64,000 bases of DNA from Burkholderia anthina (lineage in GTDB: Bacteria > Pseudomonadota > Gammaproteobacteria > Burkholderiales > Burkholderiaceae). The stretch is taken from contig NZ_CM003768.1 of assembly GCF_001547525.1 (NCBI RefSeq), positions 1,240,001 to 1,304,000 on the forward strand. The letters are read 5' to 3'. The position numbers were made by a program, and so were the translations under genes. This document shows, piece by piece, positions 46,429 to 55,210 of this stretch (position 1 is the first letter of the stretch; each line of letters begins with the position of its first letter). A model generated the notes under the pieces. That model was not told where the DNA came from. It did not search any database and was given only the letters and a program-made list of their open reading frames with translations.

Positions 46429-47526
46429 ATGAACGTCACCGAATACTACACGCGCGAGCTGACCACGCGCGGCTATCAGTCCGATCCCGCTCAGCGCGCG
46501 GCCGTCGATCGCCTGCAGCGCTGTTTCGACGAATGGGTCGAGTACAAGGCGCGCCGCTCGAACGCGTTCAAGAAGCTCATCAATCATCCGGATCTCCCGC
46601 GCGGCGTCTATATGTGGGGCGGTGTCGGCCGCGGCAAGAGCTTCCTGATGGACAGCTTCTACGCGGTGGTGCCCGTGCAGCGCAAGACGCGCCTGCATTT
46701 CCACGAATTCATGCGCGAAGTGCACCGCGAGCTCGAGGAGCTGAAAGGGCAGGCCGATCCGCTCGACGAACTCGCACGACGCATCGCGAAGCGCTACCGG
46801 CTGATCTGCTTCGACGAGTTCCACGTGTCGGACATCGCCGACGCGATGATCCTGTACCGGCTGCTCGATCGCCTGTTCAACAACGGCGTGCAGTTCGTGA
46901 TGACGTCCAATTACGATCCCGACGACCTGTATCCGGACGGCCTGCATCGCGACCGCATGCTGCCGGCGATCGCGCTGATCAAGGAGAAGCTCGACGTGCT
47001 CAACGTCGATGCGGGCGTCGACTATCGCCAGCGCACGCTCGCGCAGGTGAAGATGTATCACACGCCGCTCGGCGCCGACGCCGATCGCGAATTGCGCCAT
47101 GCATTCGGCAAGCTCGCGGCCGTGCCCGACGAGAGCCCGATCCTGCATATCGAGAAGCGTGAGCTCAAGGCGCTGCGCAAGGCGGACGGCGTCGTGTGGT
47201 TCGATTTCGCGACGTTGTGCGGCGGCCCGCGTTCGCAGAACGATTACCTCGAACTGGCGAGCCGCTTCCATGCGATCGTGCTGTCCGAGGTGCCGCAGAT
47301 GTCGCCGCGGATGGCGTCCGAAGCGCGCCGCTTCACGTGGCTCATCGACGTGCTGTACGATCACAAGGTCAAGCTGCTGATGTCCGCGGCGGTGCCGGCG
47401 GAGGCGTTGTACGTCGAAGGCCCGATGGCCAACGAATTCGCGCGTACGGTCTCGCGCATCGTCGAGATGCAGTCGAAGGAGTATCTCGAAACGCCGCGCC
47501 GTATCGTCGATACGTCGTTGACCTGA
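46429..47526 (+). CDS. zapE: Cell division ATPase ZapE (AFG1-like)
   Basis: 365 residues from the ATG at 46429; the frame opens further upstream inside the terminator hairpin. P-loop MWGGVGRGKSFLMDSFY (K70), HFHEFMREVH, and Walker B LICFDEFHVSDIADAMIL, with sensor MTSNYDPDDLYPDGLHRDRMLP. The AFG1/ZapE family binds FtsZ and acts in division at the closing septum. Located directly behind sucA-sucB-lpd, a conserved betaproteobacterial arrangement. Confidence 0.93.
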   Translation: MNVTEYYTRELTTRGYQSDPAQRAAVDRLQRCFDEWVEYKARRSNAFKKLINHPDLPRGVYMWGGVGRGKSFLMDSFYAVVPVQRKTRLHFHEFMREVHRELEELKGQADPLDELARRIAKRYRLICFDEFHVSDIADAMILYRLLDRLFNNGVQFVMTSNYDPDDLYPDGLHRDRMLPAIALIKEKLDVLNVDAGVDYRQRTLAQVKMYHTPLGADADRELRHAFGKLAAVPDESPILHIEKRELKALRKADGVVWFDFATLCGGPRSQNDYLELASRFHAIVLSEVPQMSPRMASEARRFTWLIDVLYDHKVKLLMSAAVPAEALYVEGPMANEFARTVSRIVEMQSKEYLETPRRIVDTSLT

Positions 47527-47674
47527 ACCGGTTGCGGGTCGGGAAAGTGGCGGGGTTTAAACATCAATTTCGGTTAAATTTCGTCAATCTTCGGGTATTT
47601 TCGGATTTGTCTTATATTCATCGTTGAGGTGAGCCGATATTGTGGTGTCATGGTTATTAAGGCTGGAGATGTCC

Positions 47675-48085
47675 ATGACACCGTATCGCGATTTGACCGA
47701 CCACGAATGGCGCTGCGTCGCGCCGCTTCTGCCCGAAATGCAGCCGCGCACCGAGTTGCGCGGCCGGCCGTTAGCCAATACGCGCGCCGTGCTGAACGGT
47801 GTGCTGTGGGTGATCTACAGCGGCGCAACGTGGTCGGCCATGCCGCGCCGTTACCCGTCGTATCAAACATGTCATCGCCGCTTCAAGGTATGGCACGAAA
47901 CGGGCACGTTGATGAACGTGATGCGCGAGCTTTATGGCGACGCCGGCATGAATCTTTGCAATGAACTGTCCGCGCGGATGCGCAAGCACACGCAATCGAA
48001 GGCGGCGCAGGCGCGCAGCAACGCGGCGCCCGCATATCGCGCACCGGGCAGCTATGCACCGGATGCGATGAAGCACGCAGCGTGA
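47675..48085 (+). CDS. Stand-alone DUF4096 (IS5-type transposase N-terminal) protein
   Basis: 136 residues from the ATG at 47675 with GGAG 7 bases upstream. HTH part of an IS5-type transposase: LTDHEWRCVAPLLPEMQPR, GRPLANTRAVLNGVLWVIYSG, MPRRYPSYQTCHRRFKVWHETG. The DDE domain is missing; the C-terminus is a basic, Ala-rich tail (MRKHTQSKAAQARSNAAPAYR). It is a paralogue of 20062-20463. It has an intact start, a ribosome-binding site and its own terminator, and no flanking inverted repeats, so domestication as a DNA-binding protein is as likely as decay. Confidence 0.7.
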   Translation: MTPYRDLTDHEWRCVAPLLPEMQPRTELRGRPLANTRAVLNGVLWVIYSGATWSAMPRRYPSYQTCHRRFKVWHETGTLMNVMRELYGDAGMNLCNELSARMRKHTQSKAAQARSNAAPAYRAPGSYAPDAMKHAA

Positions 48086-48118
48086 TGGCCATCGGTTTCC
48101 GTTGTGCGCGCACCAAAA

Positions 48119-48157
48119 GCAATCGGCCTGGCGACGTCGTCGCAGGCCGATTTTTTA
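48119..48157 (+). terminator. Terminator after the DUF4096 gene
   Basis: AATCGGCCTG (48121-48130) pairs with CAGGCCGATT (48143-48152), then TTTT. It may also serve the convergent DUF2147 gene. Confidence 0.8.
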
Positions 48158-48195
48158 TTGAGCCCTGCTAATCGCGCGTTCGGGCGCGTACCGCG

Positions 48196-48657
48196 TTATT
48201 GCTGGCGAACCCAGGTTTGTGACCGGCCCAGCAGCGACACGCCGATGTAGCCGCGCACCACGAGCTTCTGGCCGCCGTCTTCAAGCGTCATCTTGCACTT
48301 GTAGACCTTGCCGTTCTCCGGGTCGAGGATGTTGCCGCCGTCCCAGTGGTCGCCGTCCTTCTTCATCGCCTTGATGATCGTCATGCCCTTGATGAGCTGA
48401 TCCTTGCGCTCGTCCGTGCACGCGGTGCAGCGGCGATCGGGTGTATCGTTCGCGCCGAGTCCCTTGACGACCTTGCCCGTCAGCGAGCCGTCGCCGTCCT
48501 CGGCGATCTGTACCAGTGCCTTCGGTTGATGGGTGTTGTCGTCGATCGTCTGCCACATGCCGATCGGGCTGTCGGCCTGCGCGAACGTGGGCGCTGCGCA
48601 CGCGAGCAGGGCGCCGGCGATGGCGATTGCACGCAACGGGCGGGTCAGTTGAATCAT
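48196..48657 (-). CDS. DUF2147 exported protein
   Basis: 153 residues from the ATG at 48657 with AAGGAGG 9 bases upstream. A Sec signal (~1-26, ending TFAQA) is followed by the DUF2147 pattern SPIGMWQTIDDNTHQPKALVQI, GSLTGKVVKGL, CTACTDERKDQLIKGMTII, WDGGNILDPENGKVYKCKMTLE, VRGYIGVSLLGRSQTWVR. It is a periplasmic lipocalin-like beta protein of unknown function, common in Gram-negatives. The CTAC cysteines may form a disulfide. Confidence 0.85.
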   Translation of the reverse strand: MIQLTRPLRAIAIAGALLACAAPTFAQADSPIGMWQTIDDNTHQPKALVQIAEDGDGSLTGKVVKGLGANDTPDRRCTACTDERKDQLIKGMTIIKAMKKDGDHWDGGNILDPENGKVYKCKMTLEDGGQKLVVRGYIGVSLLGRSQTWVRQQ

Positions 48658-48830
48658 TGTCTTCCTCCTTGTTTTGCATGTCTGTCGATTCGCTCGCACG
48701 ACCGTCTGCATGGGGCGGGCATGTTGCGAGCTTCGTCAGAATACGTGAAACAGCACGCCACGTTTGATAGAGGGGACTCTAATCGAAACAGCCGGCATCG
48801 CGCCGGCCGTTTCGTGGTTTGGGTGACCGA

Positions 48831-50516
48831 TCAGTTGAGCTGATACGAGAACGCGGCGTTGATGCGCGGGCTGCGTGACGCGCTTTCGACCGGCGCATCG
48901 CCCACTGGTTTCGCGACGTTCAGATCGAGGCTGTAGTAGCGGCTGTCCGTGAGCCGCACGCCGACGGCGACCGACGACATGCGGTTCGGCGATGGCGTGC
49001 CCGCGTGCAGATACACGCGGGCCATGTCGTACGCGATGTACGGCGTGATCGATTTCAGATACGTCCAGCCCGGCGTGAAGCCGCGGTTGACTTCCAGCGA
49101 CATCCCCCAGCCCGAGTCGCCCGACGTTTCGCCCGGCTGGTAACCGAGCGCGTAACGGGTCGAGCCGAACGATATCTGTTCGGACGTCGGCAGCGAGTCG
49201 GGACTGTATTGCCCGGTCAGCGAAACCGACGTGCCGATCCGGAACGGCCATTCGTTCGTCTGCGTGAAGGTCGCGCCGGTGCGAACGAAAGTCAGCGAGA
49301 TCGGGCTGTCCACCGAGGTCGTCGTCGTACCGACGGTAATGTCCTGCGCTTTCGATGCGCCGAGGATGTTGAAGCCCTTCGCGACGTTGACGCTCAGCTT
49401 CTGCACCTGTTTCGGCTGGACACTCGTGTAGTCGAGCTGCATCTGCAGCACGCGGACTTGCGAGCGCGTGTCGATGCTGTTGCCGTTGATCTTGCTCTGG
49501 TAACGATCTTCGTTGTGCGACGCATAGCCAGACACGGTGCCGAGCAGGCTGCGCTGGTTGTTCAGCAAGATCGGATAGGACGCCGAAAGTCCGAGTTTCT
49601 CGTTCTTGACCGTGCGCTCGACTGACGACGGCAGGCCGGGGTTGTCGGTCGGCTTGCCGCGATACGTGCTCGCATCGAGACGCGTGATCAGGCCGCTGCT
49701 GCCGACCGGCAGCGCGCCGCTGAACGCGAAGTAGGTCTGCTTGTCGCGTCCCGGCGGTGCGAGCGCCGAGATGCTCAACTGCTCGCCGAACCGCGTAAGG
49801 CCGTTTTCGGTCGCGGTGATGAGGCCCTGGACGCCCGGGTGGTTGAAGTCGACCCCCGTGCTGACGTTGAATGGCTTGCGATCGACTGCGAGCTCGAGCG
49901 TCGTCGCGCCGTCGGTGGTTTGCGGCGGCGGGACGTTCGCTTTCACCGTGAGGCCGGGCAGCAGGCCGAACGTGTTCACGTAGCGCTCGAACGTGGCCCG
50001 GCGCAGCGGACGATCGGCCGTGATGTGCGCGGCAATGGCGCGAATCTTCGGTTCCATCGCGCCGGGTTTGCCGGTGACCTTGACGTCCGACACATAGCCT
50101 TCGACCACCGTGATGCGCACGACGCCGTTCTCGAACGTCTGCGCGGGAACGAACGCGAACGACAGCGCGTAGCCGCGTTCCTGATACAGCTTCGTCACGC
50201 CGTTGGCGGTTTCGATCAGCTCGCCGATCGTGATGTCCTTGCCGACGAGGGGCGTGAAGCGGCGCGTGATTTCCTCGAACGGTATCGACTTCACGCCTTC
50301 GACCTGGAACGTCTTCGGCGTCAGGTGCCGCGACAGCAGCTCCTGCAATTGCGGCGCCTGCGGCGCGACCTGAACGGTGACGTTCGGGCCCGTCTTCGGT
50401 GCGTTGATCTGGGGGAGGGAGTCGAGCGGGTTACCGCCGACGCGCGTTTGTGCCTGTGCCGTGCCTGCTGCCGCGATGGCGAGCAGCATCATCCATCTGT
50501 CGAGTCTGGATTTCAT
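48831..50516 (-). CDS. Two-partner-secretion outer-membrane transporter (ShlB/FhaC/HecB type)
   Basis: 561 residues from the ATG at 50516 with GAGGAA upstream. Signal peptide ending GTAQAQ. The POTRA region (~70-215) shows FQVEGVKSIPFEEITRRFTPLVGKDITIGELIETANGVTKLYQERGYALSFAFVP and RITVVEGYVSDV. The C-terminal Omp85/TpsB barrel has repeated strands and the SYPILLNNQRS/VRLTDSRYYSLDLNVAKPVGDAP ends. TpsB proteins export a specific TpsA exoprotein. No TpsA is next to it; the genes upstream in the same direction are two repetitive lipoproteins. Confidence 0.88.
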   Translation of the reverse strand: MKSRLDRWMMLLAIAAAGTAQAQTRVGGNPLDSLPQINAPKTGPNVTVQVAPQAPQLQELLSRHLTPKTFQVEGVKSIPFEEITRRFTPLVGKDITIGELIETANGVTKLYQERGYALSFAFVPAQTFENGVVRITVVEGYVSDVKVTGKPGAMEPKIRAIAAHITADRPLRRATFERYVNTFGLLPGLTVKANVPPPQTTDGATTLELAVDRKPFNVSTGVDFNHPGVQGLITATENGLTRFGEQLSISALAPPGRDKQTYFAFSGALPVGSSGLITRLDASTYRGKPTDNPGLPSSVERTVKNEKLGLSASYPILLNNQRSLLGTVSGYASHNEDRYQSKINGNSIDTRSQVRVLQMQLDYTSVQPKQVQKLSVNVAKGFNILGASKAQDITVGTTTTSVDSPISLTFVRTGATFTQTNEWPFRIGTSVSLTGQYSPDSLPTSEQISFGSTRYALGYQPGETSGDSGWGMSLEVNRGFTPGWTYLKSITPYIAYDMARVYLHAGTPSPNRMSSVAVGVRLTDSRYYSLDLNVAKPVGDAPVESASRSPRINAAFSYQLN

Positions 50517-50660
50517 TGTTCTTCCTCGTAGGCCTTGCTTTTCGTCTTCTTTGTAATGCCGGCACGCGACACCAGGGTGTCGCGCGCCGCGTGCCGCCAT
50601 GCCGGGCGTGTTGGTACGGCCGCGTCATTCGCTCCGGCTGCGATGACGCGACCGTCCTCC

Positions 50661-52010
50661 TTACTTGCCGACGCTACCCAGCGTACCCAGCAACCCCGTG
50701 ACCGGCGCCAGCAGGCCCGTCGAACCGCTGCCGGACGATGCCGTACCCGACACGCTGCCGACCAGCGACGTGACCGGCGCGAGCGGGCTCGAGCCCCCGG
50801 ACCCTGCCGCACTGCCCACTGCTCCGGTGACAGTATTCAGCAAACCGGTGACGGGCGCGAGAGGGTTTGCACTGCCTGCGCCACCCGTTGCGCCGCCGAG
50901 CGTGCCGGTGACCGTCGAGACGAGGCCCGTGACCGGTGCGAGCGGGCTGCTGCCCGAGCCGCCCGTTGCACCGCCGAGCGCGCCCGTGAGCGAGCCGAGC
51001 GGCGTCGAGCCGAGACCCGACAACAGGCCGCCGAGCGGGTTCGTCGAACCGGAACCCGATGACGAGCCGTTCTGGACGGTTGCCGTCGAGCCGCCGACGA
51101 GGCTCGTGATCAGGCCGGGAATCGGTGCCGCGCCGTTCGGGCCGTTCGGATTGACGAGGCCGCCGGCGTTGGTCACGGTATTGCCGACCGCGGTCACGAG
51201 CTGGCCGACGTCGCCGACGAGCGGCTGGCTCGACGTTGCGCCGACCTGCTTGCCGGCCGAGCTGATGGCGCCGCCGATCTGGCCGAGCAGGCCCGACACG
51301 GGTTGGCCGAGGCCGGTCGTTGTGCCGACCTGCTGCGTGACCTGGCCGGCGGTGATCACGAGCGGCGTGATCGCCGAGCTGATCGGCTGCGTGACCTGCT
51401 GCACGGCGCCCGACGACAGCGTCGAGCCGATCGTCGTGCCGGCGGCCGTCAGGCCGTTGGCGACCGTGTCCAGCACGGTGCCGACCGGCGTCGTGACCGG
51501 CGCGAGCGGTGCCAGCGGGCCCGTGCCCAGCGCCTTGACCGTCGAGCTCAGGCCGGACACCGTGTTGCTGGTCGCACCGACGACGTTGCCGAGACCGGCC
51601 ACCGTGGTTCCGACCGGGTCCTTCGTCGAGCCGATCTGCCCGAGCCCGTTGCTCACCGCGTCGGCTGCCGCGCCGACGATCGTGCCGGTGCTCGCCAGTG
51701 TGCTGCCGACGCCCTTCGTCACGCCGTCGCCGAGGCCCGGCAGGCTGATGTTGCCGACCGTGCTGCCGAGGTCGCTGGCCGTCTGGCCGACCGTGCTGAT
51801 GACGCCCTTGGTGCCGGTCGACGAGCCGCTGGTGCCGCTCGTGCCCGGCGTGCCGCTCGTGCTCGGGTTGTTGTTGTCGTTGCTGCTGGTCGGCGGCGAG
51901 CTGACGCCGCCGCCGCCGCAGGCGGCCAGCAGGCACGCCGCGGCGAAGGCGGTGAGGGGCACGCGCCACTGGCGCAGAGCGGCGGTCGTGACGGAACGTT
52001 GCTGGGACAT
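50661..52010 (-). CDS. Repetitive collagen-like lipoprotein B
   Basis: 449 residues, ATG at 52010. Lipoprotein signal ending LLAAC (C31), followed by a Ser/Asn/Thr/Gly linker with a short Gly-X-X run (GTPGTSGTSGSSTGTKG). The rest is Gly/Ala/Val/Thr/Ser-rich with VGTTVAGLGNVVG-type and APVTGLxxTVTGxLGGATGG-type degenerate repeats. It shares the TKDPVGTTVA motif and the overall plan with the next gene upstream (52051-53706), so they are paralogues. Probably surface-exposed on the outer membrane. Similar Burkholderia proteins are annotated collagen-like; adhesion is inference. Confidence 0.7.
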   Translation of the reverse strand: MSQQRSVTTAALRQWRVPLTAFAAACLLAACGGGGVSSPPTSSNDNNNPSTSGTPGTSGTSGSSTGTKGVISTVGQTASDLGSTVGNISLPGLGDGVTKGVGSTLASTGTIVGAAADAVSNGLGQIGSTKDPVGTTVAGLGNVVGATSNTVSGLSSTVKALGTGPLAPLAPVTTPVGTVLDTVANGLTAAGTTIGSTLSSGAVQQVTQPISSAITPLVITAGQVTQQVGTTTGLGQPVSGLLGQIGGAISSAGKQVGATSSQPLVGDVGQLVTAVGNTVTNAGGLVNPNGPNGAAPIPGLITSLVGGSTATVQNGSSSGSGSTNPLGGLLSGLGSTPLGSLTGALGGATGGSGSSPLAPVTGLVSTVTGTLGGATGGAGSANPLAPVTGLLNTVTGAVGSAAGSGGSSPLAPVTSLVGSVSGTASSGSGSTGLLAPVTGLLGTLGSVGK

Positions 52011-52050
52011 GATGGACTCCTCGCTGTCTTTTCGATGAATGGATGTCGGA

Positions 52051-53706
52051 TTACTTGCCGTGCGTGCCGCCGAGCAGGCCGCCGATCAGCGACGTGACGG
52101 GCGCAAGCAGATTCGACGACGAACCCGAGTTCGTGACGGCACCCGTGCCGCCGCTCAGTGCCGGTGCGCCGACCGTGCTGGTGACAGCGGGGACCGGAGC
52201 GGCAATCGGATTACCGCCGCCCGCTACGCTGCCGAGTGCGCCGGTGACCGCGGAGACGAGGCCCGTAACCGGGGCGAGCGGGCCGCCGTTGCCGCCTGCT
52301 GCGCCGCCGAGCGCGCCCGTCACGGTGGAGACCAGACCGGTAACCGGGGCGAGCGGACCACCGCTGCCGCCTGCTGCGCCACCCAGTGCACCCGTGACCG
52401 TCGAGACAAGGCCCGTGACCGGCGCGAGCGGACCACCGCTGCCGCCCGCTGCGCCGCCCAGTGCGCCGGTGACCGTGGACACGAGACCCGTGACCGGCGC
52501 AAGCGGGCCGCCGCTGCCGCCTGCTGCGCCACCCAGTGCACCGGTGACCGTGGAGACGAGACCCGTGACCGGCGCGAGCGGGCCGCTGCCGCCACCCGTT
52601 GCGCCGCCGAGTGCGCCGGTGACCGTCGAGACGATGCCGGTGAGCGGAGCGAGCGGGTTGGTCACGCCGCCGGTGCCGCCCGTGAGCAGGCCGCCGACCG
52701 CCTTCACGGTGTTGCCGGTCGACGAGACGGTGTTGCCGAGGCCCGTGGTGACCGGGTTGCCGCCCGTCGATGCGAGCAGGGCGCCGGCCTGGTTCAGGCC
52801 GTTGCCGACCGTGCCGAGCAGCGTGTTGACCGGTGCGCCGAGGCCGGTTGCCGAACCGATCGTCTGGGTCGTCTGGCCGACCATCGTCGTGATCGGCGTG
52901 ATGGCCGAGCTGACCGTTTGCGTGATTTGCTGGATCGGGCCGGTCGACAGCGCGTTGGTGAGCGTGGTGCCGCCGTTCGACACGGCGCCGCCGAGCGTCG
53001 AGACGAGGCCGCCGACGGCGCCCGTGACGGGCGCGAGCGGCGACAGCGGGCCGCTGCCGAGGCTCGTGACCAGGTTGCCCGTTTGCGTGACTGCGCCGCC
53101 GAGCTGATTGACCACGCCGCCGGTGCTGGCAACCGTGGTGCCGACCGGATCCTTCGTCGCGCCGAGCTGGCCGAGACCGCTGCCGAGGCCGTTGCCCAGG
53201 GCGGTAACCGCGCCGCCCACGCTTTGTACGATGCCGCCCGCGGCTTGCGTGGTGGCCGGATTGACGCCCGGCAGCGTCTGGCTGCCGATGACGGAGCCGA
53301 GGCCGGAGACGGTGCCGCCGGCATTCGTGACGATGTTGCCGGTGCTTGCGAGGACATTTCCCACTGGATTCGCCGACACACCCGACGTGCCGGACGTACC
53401 GCTCGTGCCCGAAGTTCCGCTGGTGCCCGACGTACCGCTCGTACCCGAGGTCCCGCTAGTGCCGGACGTGCCGCTCGTGCCCGAGGTGCCGCTGCTGCCG
53501 GACGTACCGCTCGTGCCCGACGTGCCGCTCGAGCCATTGCCGCCCGACGTGGAGATCGTATCGCCGCCGCCCGAGCTCGAGCCGCCGCCGAGGCCCTGGC
53601 TGATGGAGCCGGAGCCGCCGCACGCGGAGAGGGAAAGCATGGCTGCAACGGTGGCCGCGATCAGAGTCGTCCGGAACACGCCATGAGGGATAACCTTAAT
53701 GTCCAT
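52051..53706 (-). CDS. Repetitive collagen-like lipoprotein A
   Basis: 551 residues, ATG at 53706. Lipoprotein signal ending LSLSAC (C29). Residues ~57-107 are an almost pure Gly-Thr-Ser triplet run (collagen-like G-X-X), as in the Bucl proteins of Burkholderia. Then a conserved block shared with the 50661-52010 protein (TKDPVGTTVASTGG) and, near the C-terminus, about six 25-residue repeats of the form GLVSTVTGALGGAAGG...PLAPVT (DNA 52200-52665). The tail ends NLLAPVTSLIGGLLGG. Likely outer-membrane, surface-exposed and length-variable. First gene of a minus-strand group ending with the TpsB transporter. Confidence 0.72.
   Translation of the reverse strand: MDIKVIPHGVFRTTLIAATVAAMLSLSACGGSGSISQGLGGGSSSGGGDTISTSGGNGSSGTSGTSGTSGSSGTSGTSGTSGTSGTSGTSGTSGTSGTSGTSGTSGTSGVSANPVGNVLASTGNIVTNAGGTVSGLGSVIGSQTLPGVNPATTQAAGGIVQSVGGAVTALGNGLGSGLGQLGATKDPVGTTVASTGGVVNQLGGAVTQTGNLVTSLGSGPLSPLAPVTGAVGGLVSTLGGAVSNGGTTLTNALSTGPIQQITQTVSSAITPITTMVGQTTQTIGSATGLGAPVNTLLGTVGNGLNQAGALLASTGGNPVTTGLGNTVSSTGNTVKAVGGLLTGGTGGVTNPLAPLTGIVSTVTGALGGATGGGSGPLAPVTGLVSTVTGALGGAAGGSGGPLAPVTGLVSTVTGALGGAAGGSGGPLAPVTGLVSTVTGALGGAAGGSGGPLAPVTGLVSTVTGALGGAAGGNGGPLAPVTGLVSAVTGALGSVAGGGNPIAAPVPAVTSTVGAPALSGGTGAVTNSGSSSNLLAPVTSLIGGLLGGTHGK
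52200..52665 (-). repeat. 75-bp in-frame tandem repeats
   Basis: About six units of 75 bp within the lipoprotein A gene, recognisable by the recurring GTGACCGT(C/G)GAGAC every 75 bp near 52244, 52319, 52394, 52469, 52544 and 52619. Units are in frame, so copy-number change alters protein length, not frame. Confidence 0.85.
53386..53538 (-). repeat. 9-bp-unit Gly-Thr-Ser repeat tract
   Basis: About 17 nine-base units encoding G-T-S/G-S-S triplets, with frequent synonymous changes between units that reduce slippage. Collagen-like stalk region of lipoprotein A. Confidence 0.8.
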
Positions 53707-54384
53707 TTCGTCCTCGCATTAGAAGTGTGTTGTGAACTGCGTTGTGTTGAGTGGTGCGAGGACTACTCTGCAACTGTCGTGCCATTTCGATGCCCAACGG
53801 CTCGGCAACAGGTTTTAAACGAGGCAATTCCTTGTCGGAAAAGGAAGTTCCGGAGATTGAAAGATTGTTGAATCTGTTTAAGTGCAGGGGAATGAGAACG
53901 GTTTCGCCCGTTTCGTAACGTAACGTCACAACAATGGCGTTACGCGTGGGGCGTAACGCGGGGCCCACACGGGCTTGGTGGACGCGGCAATTGTTTTACT
54001 GGTGGATTAGGTGTGCACATCTAACCTATCGTAAATCCTATGTGTAAGTCGTACCGAAACGCCGTACAAATACGTTGTGCTCCTGGTCATTTTTTTCCGG
54101 CAGAGTGGTTAAAAGAGGTTGGAATTCAAATAGGATCGGATATAGAATCCGGAGCAGATGTAAGGGTATGTACGGTTCGGTACACTACGTTCGAGGAGGA
54201 GCGCTATCGCGAATGTTAACTTGCATCAAATCGTGAGCAATGCCCTTCGGGGCGACCTATAAAGAAAGCGCACCCGGTTGTCGTTACAGCAGATGTGACG
54301 AACGGTCCGGGGCAAACGGCCAGATATGCGGGGACGTATACGTATAAAAGGCCAGAAAACGTAAATACAGGCACGAGGAATAAA
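53707..54384. other. 678-bp divergent control region between lipoproteins and tad locus
   Basis: No convincing gene: a 90-codon minus-strand frame at 53696-53968 looks accidental. The region is AT-rich for this genome. It contains a GTAACG cluster (53915-53959) near the lipoprotein side and an ACGTATACGT palindrome (54334-54343) followed by an AT-rich stretch before flp. Promoters for both divergent transcripts must lie here. Confidence 0.5.
53915..53959. promoter_or_regulatory. Cluster of GTAACG half-sites with an inverted repeat
   Basis: GTAACG/CGTTAC occurs four times in 44 bp (53915, 53920, 53938 and 53953). The last two form a perfect 9-bp inverted repeat, GCGTTACGC-GTGGG-GCGTAACGC (53937-53959). 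Arrays like this usually bind a regulator cooperatively. The bound protein is unknown. Confidence 0.5.
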
Positions 54385-54612
54385 ATGAAAGCAATCATCA
54401 AGCGTTTCCTTAAGGAAGAAGACGGGGTTACCGCGATCGAGTATGGGCTGATCGCGGGTCTTATCGCTGTCGCGATCGTCGCCGGGGTGACGAACATCGG
54501 CAGCAGTCTCGGCAACATGTTCACCAATCTCGGCACGTGCGTGTCGTCTCCTTCGTCTACGAACTGTTCTGCCTCCGCGATTCGGGCAACCCCGACAACC
54601 ACGGCGGGCTAA
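54385..54612 (+). CDS. flp: Flp-type pilin
   Basis: 75 residues from the ATG at 54385, with GAGGAA about 7 bases upstream. Prepilin leader MKAIIKRFLKEEDG is cleaved after G14. The mature N-terminus VTAIEYGLIAGLIAVAIV carries the Flp-conserved E/Y pair (E19, Y20, i.e. +5/+6). The C-terminus has two cysteines and a Thr/Ser tail. It is the major subunit of the Tad (Flp) pilus for adhesion and biofilm. It is processed by the peptidase CpaA encoded next. Confidence 0.92.
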   Translation: MKAIIKRFLKEEDGVTAIEYGLIAGLIAVAIVAGVTNIGSSLGNMFTNLGTCVSSPSSTNCSASAIRATPTTTAG

Positions 54613-54651
54613 GCCAACTTCTTCTTTTCCGGAAGTCGTCGTGGCGCAGTA

Positions 54652-54681
54652 GCGGGCGGACTACCTCGGTAATCCGCCCGC
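54652..54681 (+). other. Stem-loop after flp (mRNA stabiliser or attenuator)
   Basis: GCGGGCGGA (54652-54660) pairs with TCCGCCCGC (54673-54681), with a 12-nt loop and no T tract. Its place behind the highly expressed pilin gene suggests partial termination or protection of the flp message. Confidence 0.5.
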
Positions 54682-54709
54682 CCTTGCATCTGCTGCGGAT
54701 CGTGGTGCG

Positions 54710-55210
54710 ATGGAACATCTCATTTTTAGCGGGATATTTCTGACCTGGGCCGGCTTGGTCGTGGTCAGCGATATTCGTTTCCGCCGTATTTCGAACACCC
54801 TTGTCGTGGCCGGATTAATCGGCGGGGTCGGCGCTGCATGCGTGGCCGCGAGTCCGTTTGGCATTTCCGTGCATCAGGCAGTGGTCGGCATGCTGATCGG
54901 CCTGATCGGATTGATGCCGTTTTTCCTTCTGCGCGTCATGGGCGCAGCAGACGTCAAAATTTTCGCCGTGCTCGGCATCTGGTGCGGTGCGCATGCGCTG
55001 CTTTGGCTCTGGGTGGCTGCCAGTCTGGCTGCAGGGCTGCACGCGCTCGTACTGATGCTGTTGTCGCGCACGTCGCTCGGAGGCTTGTGGCGGCAGCGCG
55101 CGCCAGTACTGGCAGTTGGCGGGTATCGGGCGACGCCTTATGCCGCATGCCTCGCGGTGCCGGCTGCCGCCTGGTTGGTCTATCTGGTCGCAATCGGGGG
55201 CGTGCGATGA
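54710..55210 (+). CDS. cpaA: Prepilin peptidase CpaA/TadV
   Basis: 166 residues, ATG at 54710. Type IV prepilin (A24) peptidase-like integral membrane protein with six hydrophobic segments. The two catalytic aspartates are D21 in VVVSDIRFRRISN and D81 in RVMGAADVKIF (a GxGD-like motif, with A before D). It lacks the N-terminal methylase domain, as is usual for TadV. It cleaves Flp and TadE-type pseudopilins. It overlaps tadE by 4 bases. Confidence 0.88.
   Translation: MEHLIFSGIFLTWAGLVVVSDIRFRRISNTLVVAGLIGGVGAACVAASPFGISVHQAVVGMLIGLIGLMPFFLLRVMGAADVKIFAVLGIWCGAHALLWLWVAASLAAGLHALVLMLLSRTSLGGLWRQRAPVLAVGGYRATPYAACLAVPAAAWLVYLVAIGGVR

Noticed and set aside
53696-53968. 90-codon minus-strand frame upstream of the lipoproteins
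   Set aside because: No ribosome-binding site, covers the GTAACG array and the lipoprotein start region, and resembles no protein family.
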